From the NCBI RefSeq assembly GCF_040833995.1, contig NZ_CP162137.1, positions 3,208,001-3,272,000 of the forward strand: a stretch of 64,000 bases of DNA, in the 5' to 3' direction. The translations under genes were made by a program, and so were the position numbers. Numbering within the stretch: the stretch's first letter is position 1; each line of letters begins with the position of its first letter. The notes beneath the pieces were generated by a model. It saw only the letters and a list, made by a program, of their open reading frames with translations. It had not been told where the DNA came from and made no database searches. Below, piece after piece: positions 46,811 through 56,615 of this stretch. The DNA is from Leptospira sp. WS58.C1 (lineage in GTDB: Bacteria; Spirochaetota; Leptospiria; Leptospirales; Leptospiraceae).

Positions 46811-48310
46811 CTGCAGAGAGCCTTATTAATCTCCGTCTTAATCCTTTCTTCTTGCGGCTTAGTATACGAGCTACTAGCGGGCACTGTTGCGAGTTATCTA
46901 CTCGGAGAAACCGTGACTCAATTTTCTTTGGTCATCGGAGTTTATCTATTTTCTATGGGTATCGGAAGTTGGCTCTCTAGATATCTAATAGAAGATCTGA
47001 TCCCTAAATTCTTGGACGTGGAACTCGCCTTGGGACTATTAGGCGGATTCAGCGCAGCGATTCTGTTTTTAAGCTTTGGGCAGACTAGGATTTTCCAAAT
47101 CCCCCTCTTCAGTATCGTAGTGGCAGTGGGCACTTTGGTAGGAATGGAGATACCCTTGCTTCTTCGTATCCTAAAGAATAAATTAGGATTTCGTGATATG
47201 GTCTCCAAAGTGCTTAGCTTGGATTACGCCGGAGCACTTTTGGCTTCCTTGGCATTTCCGATATTTTTCGCACCTAAATTGGGAATGGTGAGAACTTCTT
47301 TCTTTTTCGGATTATTGAATGCAGGAACCGCACTATGGGGAACATTCGTTCTTCCATTATCCGAAAAACATAAAAACCTATTAAGAGCAAAATCCGCTCT
47401 GGTATTGACATTGTTAGGATTAGGTTTCGCGTTTTCAGAGATGATCACTTATTATAGCGAAGAAAATCTTTTTTCGGACGAGATTATCTATTCTAAACAA
47501 ACCAATTTCCAAAAGATCATCGTCACCAGATACAAAAACGAACTCAGGCTTTTTTTGAACGGGCATCTTCAATTCAGTTCCAGGGACGAATATAGATACC
47601 ACGAAACATTGGCTCATCCGGCCCTTCTATCTCACCCCAACCCTAAACGAGTATTGGTTTTGGGGGGAGGAGACGGACTCGCAGTCAGAGAGATCCTAAA
47701 ACATCCAGGTATAGAATCCATCACCTTAGTGGATCTGGATCCTGAGATGACGCGTATTTTTTCGGAGCAACCGGTTCTCATTGAGATTAACGAATCTAGT
47801 TTAAAAAACCCTAAAGTACAAGTCCAAAATGCGGATGCTTTTTTATGGTTAGAAGAATCGAGTTCGGTATTTGACGTGGTACTCATAGATTTTCCGGATC
47901 CGAGTAACTTCTCCATAGGAAAATTATACAGCACAGCATTTTACAGAAGTTTAAAACGAAGACTTAACGAATTTTCAGTCGTAGAGATACAATCCACTTC
48001 CCCGTTATTTGCCAGAATGTCTTTCTGGTGTGTAGAAGCCACTCTCAAAGAATCAGGATTTAATACCAGAGCCTTGCATGTATACGTTCCTTCTTTCGGA
48101 GAATGGGGATTTATTTTAGGAAGTGTGGGGAAATTGGGAGGATACAGAAAAGATCTCCCAACCGGATTAAAATTCCTGAATGAAACAGAATTAAGATCGA
48201 TTTCGGAATTTCCGCAAGATATGTCCAAGGTACCGACTGAACCGAATCGTCTGGACAACCAAAGTCTCGTACGCTATTACGACCAAGAGTGGAATCGGAT
48301 CTTAGATTAA
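46811..48310 (+). CDS. speE: membrane-fused polyamine aminopropyltransferase (SpeE-like), CTG start
   Basis: Protein of 499 residues if started at CTG 46811. The first standard start in frame (GTG 46913) would cut off the conserved stretch [21 protein letters not shown] of the membrane domain. GGGGGGA at 46797-46803 is well placed for the CTG. Seven membrane helices (to about 230) precede the spermidine-synthase domain with [45 protein letters not shown] and FYRSLKRRL. It transfers an aminopropyl group, or a related group from a decarboxylated SAM donor; the exact substrate is open. It is the third gene after DUF4178. Confidence 0.88.
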   Translation: MQRALLISVLILSSCGLVYELLAGTVASYLLGETVTQFSLVIGVYLFSMGIGSWLSRYLIEDLIPKFLDVELALGLLGGFSAAILFLSFGQTRIFQIPLFSIVVAVGTLVGMEIPLLLRILKNKLGFRDMVSKVLSLDYAGALLASLAFPIFFAPKLGMVRTSFFFGLLNAGTALWGTFVLPLSEKHKNLLRAKSALVLTLLGLGFAFSEMITYYSEENLFSDEIIYSKQTNFQKIIVTRYKNELRLFLNGHLQFSSRDEYRYHETLAHPALLSHPNPKRVLVLGGGDGLAVREILKHPGIESITLVDLDPEMTRIFSEQPVLIEINESSLKNPKVQVQNADAFLWLEESSSVFDVVLIDFPDPSNFSIGKLYSTAFYRSLKRRLNEFSVVEIQSTSPLFARMSFWCVEATLKESGFNTRALHVYVPSFGEWGFILGSVGKLGGYRKDLPTGLKFLNETELRSISEFPQDMSKVPTEPNRLDNQSLVRYYDQEWNRILD

Positions 48311-48458
48311 AAAGATCCGGAACTTCCTCCATTTATAAGGTTCCCAAATTTTAAATAGATCCCGATTTTTCTAATCTAGGATCCTTTTAAAAAAAAATGG
48401 AAAGAACTTCCCGAAACGTATAATAAGATAAAAATTGCGGAAAAGAGGACTTTTTCGG

Positions 48459-48836
48459 ATGAATCGTAAACTTAAAAATTTCCCCTTCGTTTTATTATTC
48501 CTATTTAGTGTTTCCGCTTCCTATGCTAAAACCGCAACTACGGAAACCACGTTGCATGATTTTATGGAAGATTATACCAAACCTGCTTCCAAAAAAGCTA
48601 AAAAAGGAGATAAGGCCGCTCTCGAAAGGATCTTAAAAGAAATCCCGAACTGGGCCTTGGACGAACAAAAAACAAAATGGAAAGAGATCACCGATGCAGC
48701 TTTTGCCTCCGGAGATCTGGAGTCTTCCTGCAAAAATTGTCATAAAGAATATAAAAAAGAATATAAAAAGAGCTACAGAAAACGCCCGATACAAGTTTCC
48801 AACGAGTTGATCAACTTTTTGAAAAACTCGAAGTAA
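48459..48836 (+). CDS. small exported protein with CxxCH motif
   Basis: Protein of 125 residues from ATG 48459 (AGAGGA about 9 bases upstream). A signal peptide (about 1-23, SYA-KT) precedes a charged helical protein with one heme-binding-type motif SSCKNCHKEYKKEYKKSYRKR. One CxxCH with helical build suggests a cytochrome c-type protein, perhaps with covalently bound heme. Its last 26 bases overlap the end of the SpoIIE phosphatase gene on the other strand. Confidence 0.75.
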   Translation: MNRKLKNFPFVLLFLFSVSASYAKTATTETTLHDFMEDYTKPASKKAKKGDKAALERILKEIPNWALDEQKTKWKEITDAAFASGDLESSCKNCHKEYKKEYKKSYRKRPIQVSNELINFLKNSK

Positions 48837-50835
48837 TTTCCTTTTTTGGACTCTCATCGGGGATCGGCAAATAATCTAAGACAAGAAACGTTAGATCGTC
48901 CTCGAAATGTTTTCTATTTCCCGCAAATCTTCTCACGGTAGTAAACAGTTCCTCTGCCAATTTTTCACCGGGAGAATCCATTAAATCACTTAACAATTTA
49001 TAAAATCTTTGGAATCCGAAAATTTCCCCGTTTTTACTTCTGGCTTCCGTGATCCCGTCCGTATAAATGATCAAACGATCCCCCGGTTTCATTTGGAATT
49101 CTATCACGGAATTTTTAAGATTCGGATCCATTCCCATGATCCAACCTGGCAAAAAGATCTCCTTGGTATCTCCCGATCCCTTGTCTATTGCAACAATGGG
49201 AGGATGTCCCGCGTTTGAATAAGTTACCTTTCCATTCTCAGGATCGATGAGTAGGTACGCAGCGGTGATAAAATGTTTCCCGTATTTGCCGCTTAAGGAT
49301 CTATTGATACTTCTTAAAACTTCCGCAGGATCTTCATTTTTTCTTGATTCGATAGAAAACGCCAACTTGACCATAGAAGAAATGATCGCAGCGGGAACTC
49401 CATGACCGGAAACATCGGATAAAAAGATCCCTAACTTGCCGGATTCCAAATATTGGAAATCATAGAAGTCCCCTCCGACCGAACTTGCAAATTCACTTCG
49501 TACGGAAAGTTTAAGATTTTTTACTTCCGGCAAACGGTCAGGAAGAATGGACTCTTGCAGCTCTCTTGCGATCTTAAGCTCTTGCTCTATCTCTGTTAAC
49601 TTTAACTGGCTTTCATAATTTTCCAATCGAGCTTGCAGGGAATCTTTCTCTAACGTTTTGATACGATCCGCCAAAGCGAATGAAAGAAGTGTCATTTCTA
49701 CCAAGGAACCGAACTGCGCGGACCAATGTGTAAGTTCCGTATCCTGGATAATGGACAGATTCCTAAGAGCGGTGATCAGGACAAAAAGTATGAGTACCGA
49801 CCAAGCCAAAAGGAAATAACGTGCAGGACGATACCCCTTTCTCAATCGGATCGCAGCCGAATAGATCACCAAAACCGCAGCCAAAAAAGGATACCAGGAA
49901 ACGGCCCAGATCATAGGGCCGTAAATGTTAGGGAATAAAGATGCGAAAAATCCCAAAATCGCAACGCCGGCCAATATTAAGAAAGCATAATTCTTCCAGC
50001 CGGTCTCCCTTTCCATATGCAAGAAAGAACGGGTAAACAAAAGGGAAAATGCCACTGACAAGAATGCAAAACCTGTCAGATAATCGTTCCAAGAAGTAGC
50101 TGGAGCCGGAATTAAATACTGGGCCCCCACTCCTGTAACCGCCATTTGCCAAAGTCCATAGAACAACAGATAGAGAACGTAGAAAAAATAACTGGAGTCT
50201 TTAACCACGAAGGAAAGAAATCCGTTATACACTAACATAATCCCTATCGCCCCGAAGAAGATCCCTAAAAACAAATTCTCCATTTGGATATGAGCTGCGA
50301 ATTCCTTGGGAGCCCAGGCCTGAAAATTCAAGACCAAAGACCTTCTGGTCGAAGCGTGGATCAAAAATTCTTCCTGTTTGTTGGGAGGAGTTTCTATTAA
50401 GAATGCAGGTTGGATATAGGACATCCTAGTATCCATGGAGAGTTCGGACCAGGCCCATCCTTGCGGACTCCATACCCTTTCAAAAACTGTGAGATTTTCC
50501 ATCCCAGGGTTATTCAAGACCAAGTACCAGGAAATCGTTCCTTCTTTAGGGGGAGCTTGTATCTTGAACTTTATTAAAAACTGATCGTCGGTGAAACTGA
50601 AAGAGAGGCTGTCCGTATCCACTCTTGTCCAATCACCTGTTTCTAAATCTATTGGAGCCTGTACTTCTCCGGGACGTATCTTTCTGATAAAAGTGAATTT
50701 ATTTATCGGAGTCCCGGACATAGAACCGGAGATCGGAAAAACGGGAACATCTTCCTGAGAATATAGTGAGTCTATGCTCAAGATGACGATCAGCAAAATG
50801 AAGCTGAAGTTCCGAATTTTTCGGAAAATATTCAC
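48811..50835 (-). CDS. 7TM-DISM / SpoIIE-type protein phosphatase
   Basis: Receptor-like phosphatase of 674 residues. A signal peptide (about 1-27) is followed by a periplasmic 7TMR-DISMED2-type domain (to about 175), seven membrane helices (about 185-390), a coiled-coil linker (about 395-430, LTEIEQELKIARELQESILPD) and a PP2C/SpoIIE phosphatase (about 440-655: ASSVGGDFYDF, GIFLSDVSGHGVPAAIISSMVK, YSNAGHPP, LIIYTDGITEA). Such proteins dephosphorylate anti-sigma-factor antagonists. No partner gene is in the window. It reads about 12 bases after the EVE gene and ends convergent with the CxxCH protein. Confidence 0.93.
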   Translation of the reverse strand: MNIFRKIRNFSFILLIVILSIDSLYSQEDVPVFPISGSMSGTPINKFTFIRKIRPGEVQAPIDLETGDWTRVDTDSLSFSFTDDQFLIKFKIQAPPKEGTISWYLVLNNPGMENLTVFERVWSPQGWAWSELSMDTRMSYIQPAFLIETPPNKQEEFLIHASTRRSLVLNFQAWAPKEFAAHIQMENLFLGIFFGAIGIMLVYNGFLSFVVKDSSYFFYVLYLLFYGLWQMAVTGVGAQYLIPAPATSWNDYLTGFAFLSVAFSLLFTRSFLHMERETGWKNYAFLILAGVAILGFFASLFPNIYGPMIWAVSWYPFLAAVLVIYSAAIRLRKGYRPARYFLLAWSVLILFVLITALRNLSIIQDTELTHWSAQFGSLVEMTLLSFALADRIKTLEKDSLQARLENYESQLKLTEIEQELKIARELQESILPDRLPEVKNLKLSVRSEFASSVGGDFYDFQYLESGKLGIFLSDVSGHGVPAAIISSMVKLAFSIESRKNEDPAEVLRSINRSLSGKYGKHFITAAYLLIDPENGKVTYSNAGHPPIVAIDKGSGDTKEIFLPGWIMGMDPNLKNSVIEFQMKPGDRLIIYTDGITEARSKNGEIFGFQRFYKLLSDLMDSPGEKLAEELFTTVRRFAGNRKHFEDDLTFLVLDYLPIPDESPKKEITSSFSKS

Positions 50836-50846
50836 AAAAAATCTCC

Positions 50847-51326
50847 CTAACCGAGGAGACTTTTTGCCCCGGCCAATTTACAAATATACTGAAAATGTTC
50901 TTCGCTGACCGGTTGGATCGAAAGTCTTCCCCCCGGCTGCAAAAGGACCATTCCTTCTAGTTGCCCGTGGGATCTTAATTCTTCTAGCGAAATTGGGCGA
51001 GAAAATTTTTCCTTAAATTTCACATCCACCATGAACCAGGTCGGTTTTTGCGGATCACTTTTTGGATCATAATACTTATGTTTCTTATCAAAAGCGAAAT
51101 GATCCGGGTATCCTTCTTTGACTACTTCCGCAAGTCCTGCGACATGAGGAGGTTTACAACTGCTATGGTAGAATAGGATGAGATCCTTCTTTTTGATCTC
51201 ATCCCTTAGGTAATTTCTTGCGCCATAACCTCTGACTCCCTCCCAAGGAGCTGTTTTGCCGGGAGAAGAAGCCAGGGTATCTATGGAAAAAACGTCGGGC
51301 TCGGTCTTAAAAAGCCAGAATTTCAT
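50847..51326 (-). CDS. EVE domain protein
   Basis: Protein of 159 residues, a PUA-like EVE domain ([71 protein letters not shown]). Related proteins bind modified nucleobases in DNA or RNA. It overlaps the ftsH stop as ATGA, so it is coupled to ftsH and lies in the conserved minus-strand block. Confidence 0.92.
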   Translation of the reverse strand: MKFWLFKTEPDVFSIDTLASSPGKTAPWEGVRGYGARNYLRDEIKKKDLILFYHSSCKPPHVAGLAEVVKEGYPDHFAFDKKHKYYDPKSDPQKPTWFMVDVKFKEKFSRPISLEELRSHGQLEGMVLLQPGGRLSIQPVSEEHFQYICKLAGAKSLLG

Positions 51327-53299
51327 TCTATGCCGGTAGAATATGCGGGTTTGCTCGGAATTTCTCCCGCCTTCTCCTTTTTGTTAGAACGTTCCGTTTT
51401 CTTTTTAGTTTCTTCGTGAGCCGGATGAACAATCGCCATCAACTCATCATGAGAAACCGTTTCTTTTGCCAGAAGAGCCTTCGCAAGATTTTCAAACTTG
51501 GTGGAATTCTTACGGACTAGTTCCCGACCTTTGTCGAGGCAGGTCTGCACTATATTTCGGATCTCTTTGTCGATCATGGCTGCAAATTCTTCGCTATAAG
51601 CCTTATTACTTTGGCCCATATCCCTGCCCAAGAAAGGGCTCTCATGACCGCTTCCGTAATTGATCGTGCCTAGTTTTTCGGACATTCCCCAATCACAGAC
51701 CATTCTTCTTGCGATATTTGTAGCCTGTTGGATATCGTTGCTGGAACCGGTAGAAGTCATTTTGAACTTATACTCTTCTGCGATGAACCCGCCCATACAA
51801 ACTACGATCTGGTCCAACCAATATGCTTTCGTATGAATATGTTTGTCTTCCGTAGGAAGGGACTGAGTAAGACCTAATGCCCTTCCTCTCGGAATGATGG
51901 TCACCTTATGAACAGGCTCGGTATAAGCCAAAAGTGTTCCTAAGATCGCATGGCCTGCTTCGTGATACGCGATTACTTCTTTTTCCTTTTCGGAAATAAA
52001 GAAGGATCTTCGCTCAGGGCCCATCATGACTTTATCGCGAGCTTCCTCTAATTCTTCTTGGGTTACACGTTTTTTATTCTTACGTGCGGCAAGTAGAGCG
52101 GCTTCATTAATCAGGTTAGAAAGATCCGCACCAGTAAATCCAGGGGTTCCTCTTGCGATGGAATTCAAAGAGATATCGCTGGTTAAAGGAACTTTTCTAG
52201 AGTGAACTTTTAGGATCTGCTCTCTTCCGTTCAGGTCCGGAAGGTCCACCATTACCTGGCGGTCAAATCTTCCCGGTCTGAGTAAGGCCGGATCTAAAAC
52301 GTCAGCACGGTTTGTAGCTGCCATTACGATCACACCTTCGTTTTTCTCGAATCCGTCCATTTCGACAAGCATCTGGTTTAGGGTCTGCTCTCTTTCGTCG
52401 TGACCACCACCCCATCCGGCTCCTCTCAGTCTTCCCACCGCATCGATCTCATCTATAAAGATGATACATGGAGAATTTTTTTTACCTTGGTCGAAAAGGT
52501 CTCGAACACGAGAAGCTCCCACACCTACGAACATTTCTACGAAGTCGGAACCGGAGATACTGAAGAATGGTACACCCGCTTCTCCGGCAACGGCTCTAGC
52601 AAGAAGTGTTTTACCTGTACCGGGAGGGCCCACTAAAAGAACTCCGGTAGGGATCCTTGCACCCATTGCTTGGAATTTTTTAGGGTCTTTTAAGAATTCT
52701 ATAATTTCGACCAATTCTGTTTTGGCTTCTTCGCAACCTGCAACATCGGCAAAACTAACTTTTACCTTTGGATCCACAGTCATCTTTGCTTTGGATTTTC
52801 CGAAGGAAAACGCTTTGTTGCCGGTAGACTGGACCTGACGCATAATAAAAAAGTAAAATACGAAAATGCCGATCACGGCGATCAGAAGAAAGGAACTTAA
52901 CATTCCGAACCCATGCCCGTTCTCGGAAGGAACTACTTCCAGATCGATATTCGTTTTTCTTAAAGAAGTAAGGAATTCTTTGTCGATAGGAGCAATTCTG
53001 GTCTCGAATCGAACGGGGGTTTTTGCAGATCCTTCTTCGAACGGTTCGTAACAACCTTTGATCATATCCCCTTCTAATATCAGCTTGTCACAGCCGGGGA
53101 AATTAGAGTCAGAAGTTTTAACCAGTTTACCTTTCGGCTTGGAAGAAGTATCCGGTTCTACCATATTCATAAATTGGGAAAAAGGTAGTATCCGAGGTTT
53201 TCCCAGAGCAGTTTGTATCTGCGGTACTAGAAGTGCTAATCCTAGGATTACTAAAATGAAAAGTATAAGTAATCTAAGACCTTTATTATTGTTATTCAT
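51323..53299 (-). CDS. ftsH: ATP-dependent membrane metalloprotease FtsH
   Basis: Membrane-anchored AAA+ zinc protease of 658 residues from ATG 53299 with GGAG six bases upstream. Two membrane segments flank a periplasmic domain (to about 150). The AAA part has Walker A GPPGTGKT and [11 protein letters not shown]; the second region of homology is [24 protein letters not shown]. The zinc site is HEAGH at about 430. It degrades misassembled membrane proteins and selected regulators. The leader upstream carries two hairpins (53313-53333 and 53365-53380). It is cotranscribed with the EVE gene. Confidence 0.97.
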   Translation of the reverse strand: MNNNNKGLRLLILFILVILGLALLVPQIQTALGKPRILPFSQFMNMVEPDTSSKPKGKLVKTSDSNFPGCDKLILEGDMIKGCYEPFEEGSAKTPVRFETRIAPIDKEFLTSLRKTNIDLEVVPSENGHGFGMLSSFLLIAVIGIFVFYFFIMRQVQSTGNKAFSFGKSKAKMTVDPKVKVSFADVAGCEEAKTELVEIIEFLKDPKKFQAMGARIPTGVLLVGPPGTGKTLLARAVAGEAGVPFFSISGSDFVEMFVGVGASRVRDLFDQGKKNSPCIIFIDEIDAVGRLRGAGWGGGHDEREQTLNQMLVEMDGFEKNEGVIVMAATNRADVLDPALLRPGRFDRQVMVDLPDLNGREQILKVHSRKVPLTSDISLNSIARGTPGFTGADLSNLINEAALLAARKNKKRVTQEELEEARDKVMMGPERRSFFISEKEKEVIAYHEAGHAILGTLLAYTEPVHKVTIIPRGRALGLTQSLPTEDKHIHTKAYWLDQIVVCMGGFIAEEYKFKMTSTGSSNDIQQATNIARRMVCDWGMSEKLGTINYGSGHESPFLGRDMGQSNKAYSEEFAAMIDKEIRNIVQTCLDKGRELVRKNSTKFENLAKALLAKETVSHDELMAIVHPAHEETKKKTERSNKKEKAGEIPSKPAYSTGIE

Positions 53300-53312
53300 G
53301 TGTAACTCCCAA

Positions 53313-53333
53313 GCTCCGCCATCTCTTCGGAGC
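53313..53333 (-). promoter_or_regulatory. hairpin in ftsH leader
   Basis: GCTCCG / CGGAGC stem (6 bases) with a nine-base loop. It ends about 5 bases upstream of the ftsH ribosome site on the minus strand. A second stem (GCAGG/CCTGC, six-base loop) lies at 53365-53380. Confidence 0.45.
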
Positions 53334-53518
53334 CACATTCTTCCCGTAGATTAGACTAAGGGAAGCAGGCTTGAACCTGCCGGAATCGTAAACCGGTGAT
53401 GCTATTTGGAAACCGATTTCTTGGAAAAGGTTCCCCATAATCAGAGTCCCTTTTTTTCCGGAAAAGTAAAGGATTTTTAGATCTCGACGGAACCGAGAGA
53501 AAAATAAGATGGAAGGCA

Positions 53519-53546
53519 TTCCGGACCCAAGTCCGGAATTTTTTTT
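53519..53546 (+). terminator. strong plus-strand terminator without an obvious gene
   Basis: TTCCGGAC / GTCCGGAA with loop CCAA is followed by T8. On the minus strand the run is A8 ahead of the stem, so it terminates plus-strand transcription. No plus-strand gene is seen ahead of it, only the ftsH leader on the other strand. Confidence 0.8.
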
Positions 53547-53562
53547 GAGAAAAAATCAGACC

Positions 53563-54126
53563 TTACAATCTGTATTTTTCGATCACGTCTTCTATATCAC
53601 CCAAACTAATGGAACGAATTGCTGCTTCTGCGTCATTGATGATCTGGATCAAACTTAAGTTCTCTAAAGGTTGGAAATCTTCCTTCAAAAATCCGTCCAG
53701 ATTAGAACCATCAAATTCGTCGTTGCCGATCCCTATCCTGATGCGGATAAAATTAGGAGAACGTAAAGACTGGATCACGGATTTGATCCCTGGATTTTCG
53801 TTCCCGTTCGCTCCCTTATCCACTACAATTTTACCCAAGGGTAAGGTCCAATCTTCGTGGATCACAAGAATATCCTGTACCTGAATTTTCAGGAAGGAAG
53901 CTATGTACAGAACGGATTCGCCCGATAGATCGCTGAAGGTCTGAGGTTTTAATAATACGACCTCTTCTCCCTCGAAATCACCTCTTCCGATCAAAGACTT
54001 TTTCTTTTTAGTCTTGATCTCGACGTTGATATTATTGGCGATCACGTCCAAAATTTTGAAGCCGATATTCGCTCGATTATTATTGTATTTATCTCCGGGA
54101 TTACCCAATCCGACGATTAGCTTCAT
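53563..54126 (-). CDS. pth: peptidyl-tRNA hydrolase family protein, catalytic residues altered
   Basis: Protein of 187 residues at the conserved pth position after rplY. The N-terminus KLIVGLGNPGDKY keeps E. coli Asn10, but the residue equivalent to catalytic His20 is Ala (NNNRANIGF, not TRHN). FMNLSG (Asn68) reads FSDLSG, HDELDLP (Asp93) reads HEDWTLP, and the His113 region GHNGL reads ENPGI. The fold should hold, but cleavage of peptidyl-tRNA by the usual mechanism looks impossible. It may be a tRNA-binding relic, a new function, or the active copy may be elsewhere. The pth symbol is for position and family only. Confidence 0.85.
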   Translation of the reverse strand: MKLIVGLGNPGDKYNNNRANIGFKILDVIANNINVEIKTKKKKSLIGRGDFEGEEVVLLKPQTFSDLSGESVLYIASFLKIQVQDILVIHEDWTLPLGKIVVDKGANGNENPGIKSVIQSLRSPNFIRIRIGIGNDEFDGSNLDGFLKEDFQPLENLSLIQIINDAEAAIRSISLGDIEDVIEKYRL

Positions 54127-54168
54127 ACAATAACGTACTCCAAATTTTTAGATCTCAGGACGGGGAAA

Positions 54169-54792
54169 TTATTTCCCTTTTTTACCTGCAGGTTTTGCTC
54201 CAGCAGCTTCCTTAGCTTCCGCTCTTTCTTGAGCGAGTAAAGCTTTGGTTTTTAGCACTGCTGCTACGATCGGATCTCCGTTAACTAAAATTTCCCAGCT
54301 TGCAGGAACTTTTAAGTTACTAACTTTGATAAAATCGCCTACATCTAGATCGGTTACATCTATAACTAGAGTTTCAACCAGATCCTCAGGAACGGTTTTC
54401 ACTCGGATCTCATGGATTAAATGGTCGAATTGACCGCCCATCTTAGAACCTTTTGCGGTTCCTTCAGTGCGAATTCCGATCTTAGTAACGATTTTCTTTC
54501 CAGGTTCTACTTTGTAGAAGTCTACGTGACGGATCCTGTCGATCTCTGGGAAACGTTGTACTTCTTTTACGAAAACCTTTTGGCTTCCTTCTCCTTCCAC
54601 TTCCAACTCGATCAGAGTGGATTGGCGGATCCCGGAATGAACTAGTTTTTCAAGTTCTTTCTCGTTTACGGAACCGGAAGCGGCATTTCCGCCTCCGATA
54701 ATGTTAATAGGAACCTGTCCTGACTCGCGAAGACGATTGTTTACGTTCTTGCCGGTTTCAGTCCTTTTTTTAACAGCTAATTTGTGGCTCAT
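54169..54792 (-). CDS. rplY: 50S ribosomal protein L25 (CTC form)
   Basis: Protein of 207 residues: an N-terminal 5S-rRNA-binding L25 domain (MSHKLAVKKRTETGKNVNNRLRESGQVPINIIGG) and a C-terminal TL5/CTC domain (KKIVTKIGIRTEGTAKG, GDFIKVSNLKVP). The Lys/Ala-rich tail ends in GKKGK. Located between prs and pth in the usual bacterial order prs-ctc-pth, with gaps of 18 and 42 bases. Confidence 0.96.
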   Translation of the reverse strand: MSHKLAVKKRTETGKNVNNRLRESGQVPINIIGGGNAASGSVNEKELEKLVHSGIRQSTLIELEVEGEGSQKVFVKEVQRFPEIDRIRHVDFYKVEPGKKIVTKIGIRTEGTAKGSKMGGQFDHLIHEIRVKTVPEDLVETLVIDVTDLDVGDFIKVSNLKVPASWEILVNGDPIVAAVLKTKALLAQERAEAKEAAGAKPAGKKGK

Positions 54793-54810
54793 GGTCTTTA
54801 CCCTTGTTTC

Positions 54811-55752
54811 TTATATAAATAGATCGCTGACCGATTGATTGGTCGATATTCTCTGGATCGCAGCCGCGAATAACGGAGCTACGGAGAGAGTTTTTAACTT
54901 TGTGATTCTTTTGGATTCCGGGATCTCAATCGTATTGGACAATACGACCTCAGTAAAAGGAGTAGAGTTTAATCGATCGATAGCTTCTCCGGAAAGTACT
55001 CCGTGCGTAGCTGCACAATATACGGACTTAGCTCCGTTCTTTAAGAGAGCATCGGCCGCTTTGCAGATCGTTCCCGCAGTGTCGATCATATCGTCCAGAA
55101 GGATACAATTCTTACCTTCTATCTCTCCGATCACGTTCATCACTTCGGAGACGTTCGCTTTCGGTCTTCTCTTGTCTATGATCGCTAATGTTGCGTTCAC
55201 TTTTTTACCGAAGGATCTGGCTCTTTCCGCACCCCCTGAGTCGGGAGAAACGATGACTAGGTCTTCGAACTTTTTACTTAGTATATATTCTACCAGTACC
55301 GGGCTGAAATGTAAATTATCCACAGGCACTTTGAAAAAACCTTGGATTTGGTCCGCATGAAGATCCATCACGATCACTCTAGTCGGCCCTAAGGTCTCGA
55401 TCAGATCTGCAACCACTCTTGCGGAGATCGGTACTCTCGGTTCCGCTTTTCTATCTTGGCGTCCGTAACCGTAATAAGGGACAACCACCGAAATACTTTT
55501 TGCTGAAGCGCGTCTTAACGCATCCATGATCAAAAGTAATCCCATCAAGTTGTCGTTTGCCGGAGCAGAAGTGGATTGGATAACGAATACGTCTCTTCCT
55601 CGAACGTTCTCTTCTATTTTAACCGCGATCTCTCCGTCGGAAAATTTACGAAGATTGATCTTGCCAGGTTCGATCCCAAGCTCTTGGCAAATCTCAATTG
55701 CGATCGTACGATTGGAGGATCCTGAAAAAACCGCAATATTAGAGCCGCTCAT
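54811..55752 (-). CDS. prs: ribose-phosphate pyrophosphokinase
   Basis: Makes PRPP from ribose-5-phosphate and ATP for nucleotide, His and Trp synthesis. The length is 313 residues. Motifs: [25 protein letters not shown], the ATP flexible loop region YGYGRQDRK, the PRPP loop with [11 protein letters not shown] and the divalent site [12 protein letters not shown]. The start overlaps the short glmU stop as ATGA. Conserved neighbour of glmU and rplY in many bacteria. Confidence 0.97.
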   Translation of the reverse strand: MSGSNIAVFSGSSNRTIAIEICQELGIEPGKINLRKFSDGEIAVKIEENVRGRDVFVIQSTSAPANDNLMGLLLIMDALRRASAKSISVVVPYYGYGRQDRKAEPRVPISARVVADLIETLGPTRVIVMDLHADQIQGFFKVPVDNLHFSPVLVEYILSKKFEDLVIVSPDSGGAERARSFGKKVNATLAIIDKRRPKANVSEVMNVIGEIEGKNCILLDDMIDTAGTICKAADALLKNGAKSVYCAATHGVLSGEAIDRLNSTPFTEVVLSNTIEIPESKRITKLKTLSVAPLFAAAIQRISTNQSVSDLFI

Positions 55753-56504
55753 TTTGCAACCGCTCCATTCAAAACTGCCGTTAAGTTTTCCAGGTCTGCA
55801 GGAGAATTCACACCTTGGCTTTCTCCGCTGTTTTTAAGAATCACTGCGCCCAACTTTTTTCCTTCTTTTTTATACAACTCTACTAGATCAGGAAGATAAT
55901 ATTCTCCCTGAGCGTTGCTGTTTCCTATTTTTCTAAGAGATTCGAAAAGGATTTCGGAACTGAATACATAAGTCCCGGTGTTGATCTCGTTTATTTTTTT
56001 CTGTTCCACGTCTGCGTCTTTTTCTTCGACGATTGCGATTACTTCTCCGAAAGAATTACGAACGATCCTTCCGTAACCGGTAGGAATATCTACCTTTGCG
56101 GAAAGAAGAGTAGCGGAGAAGTCGTTTTGGACATGTGTGGAAACGAGAGAACCGAAGGTGTCCCCGGTGATCATCGGCACGTCCCCGCAAGCTACGAGGA
56201 TTGGGCCTTTATGGGATTTAACTAATTCTTCGGCGCTTAATACTGCGTGAGCCGTGCCTAATTGCTCTTTTTGTTCGGCGAAACGAATACCGGGAATTCC
56301 TGCACATAGCGCTTGGACTTCTTCTTTTTTATAGCCTACAACTATGACTATGTCATTGATCCCTGCTTCTTTGAGGTGATCGATAACATGGTTTAAAAGG
56401 GGCTTTCCATTTAAAGGAACAGCCACCTTTGGGAGCTCCGTCTTCATGCGGGTTCCCTTTCCCGCAGCTAATACTACGGCGACTGCTTCCTTTTTGGCGT
56501 CCAT
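55749..56504 (-). CDS. glmU: UDP-GlcNAc pyrophosphorylase domain only (short GlmU)
   Basis: GlcNAc-1-phosphate uridyltransferase of 251 residues, about half the length of bifunctional GlmU (about 456). The N-terminal catalytic motif [16 protein letters not shown] is intact, with [16 protein letters not shown] and [12 protein letters not shown]. The C-terminal left-handed beta helix with the acetyltransferase is missing; the protein ends where it would begin. The acetyltransferase role may be supplied by the alternative GlmU-type protein at 15391-16434. It overlaps prs by four bases, and the tRNA-Gln gene stands 25 bases upstream. Confidence 0.93.
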   Translation of the reverse strand: MDAKKEAVAVVLAAGKGTRMKTELPKVAVPLNGKPLLNHVIDHLKEAGINDIVIVVGYKKEEVQALCAGIPGIRFAEQKEQLGTAHAVLSAEELVKSHKGPILVACGDVPMITGDTFGSLVSTHVQNDFSATLLSAKVDIPTGYGRIVRNSFGEVIAIVEEKDADVEQKKINEINTGTYVFSSEILFESLRKIGNSNAQGEYYLPDLVELYKKEGKKLGAVILKNSGESQGVNSPADLENLTAVLNGAVAK

Positions 56505-56529
56505 TCAGTAATCCGGTGAAATCAAACAG

Positions 56530-56605
<76 letters not shown>

Positions 56606-56615
56606 GTTTCATTCT

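Noticed and set aside
52461..52838. 125-codon plus-strand frame opposite ftsH
   Set aside because: Antisense shadow of the conserved AAA domain of ftsH.
53361..53400. tRNA-like T-arm text (GGCTTGAACCTGCC) upstream of ftsH
   Set aside because: No acceptor, D-arm or anticodon arm could be drawn around it.
53292..53519. 75-codon open frame on the minus strand upstream of ftsH
   Set aside because: It runs through the leader hairpins and overlaps the ftsH start; no family features.
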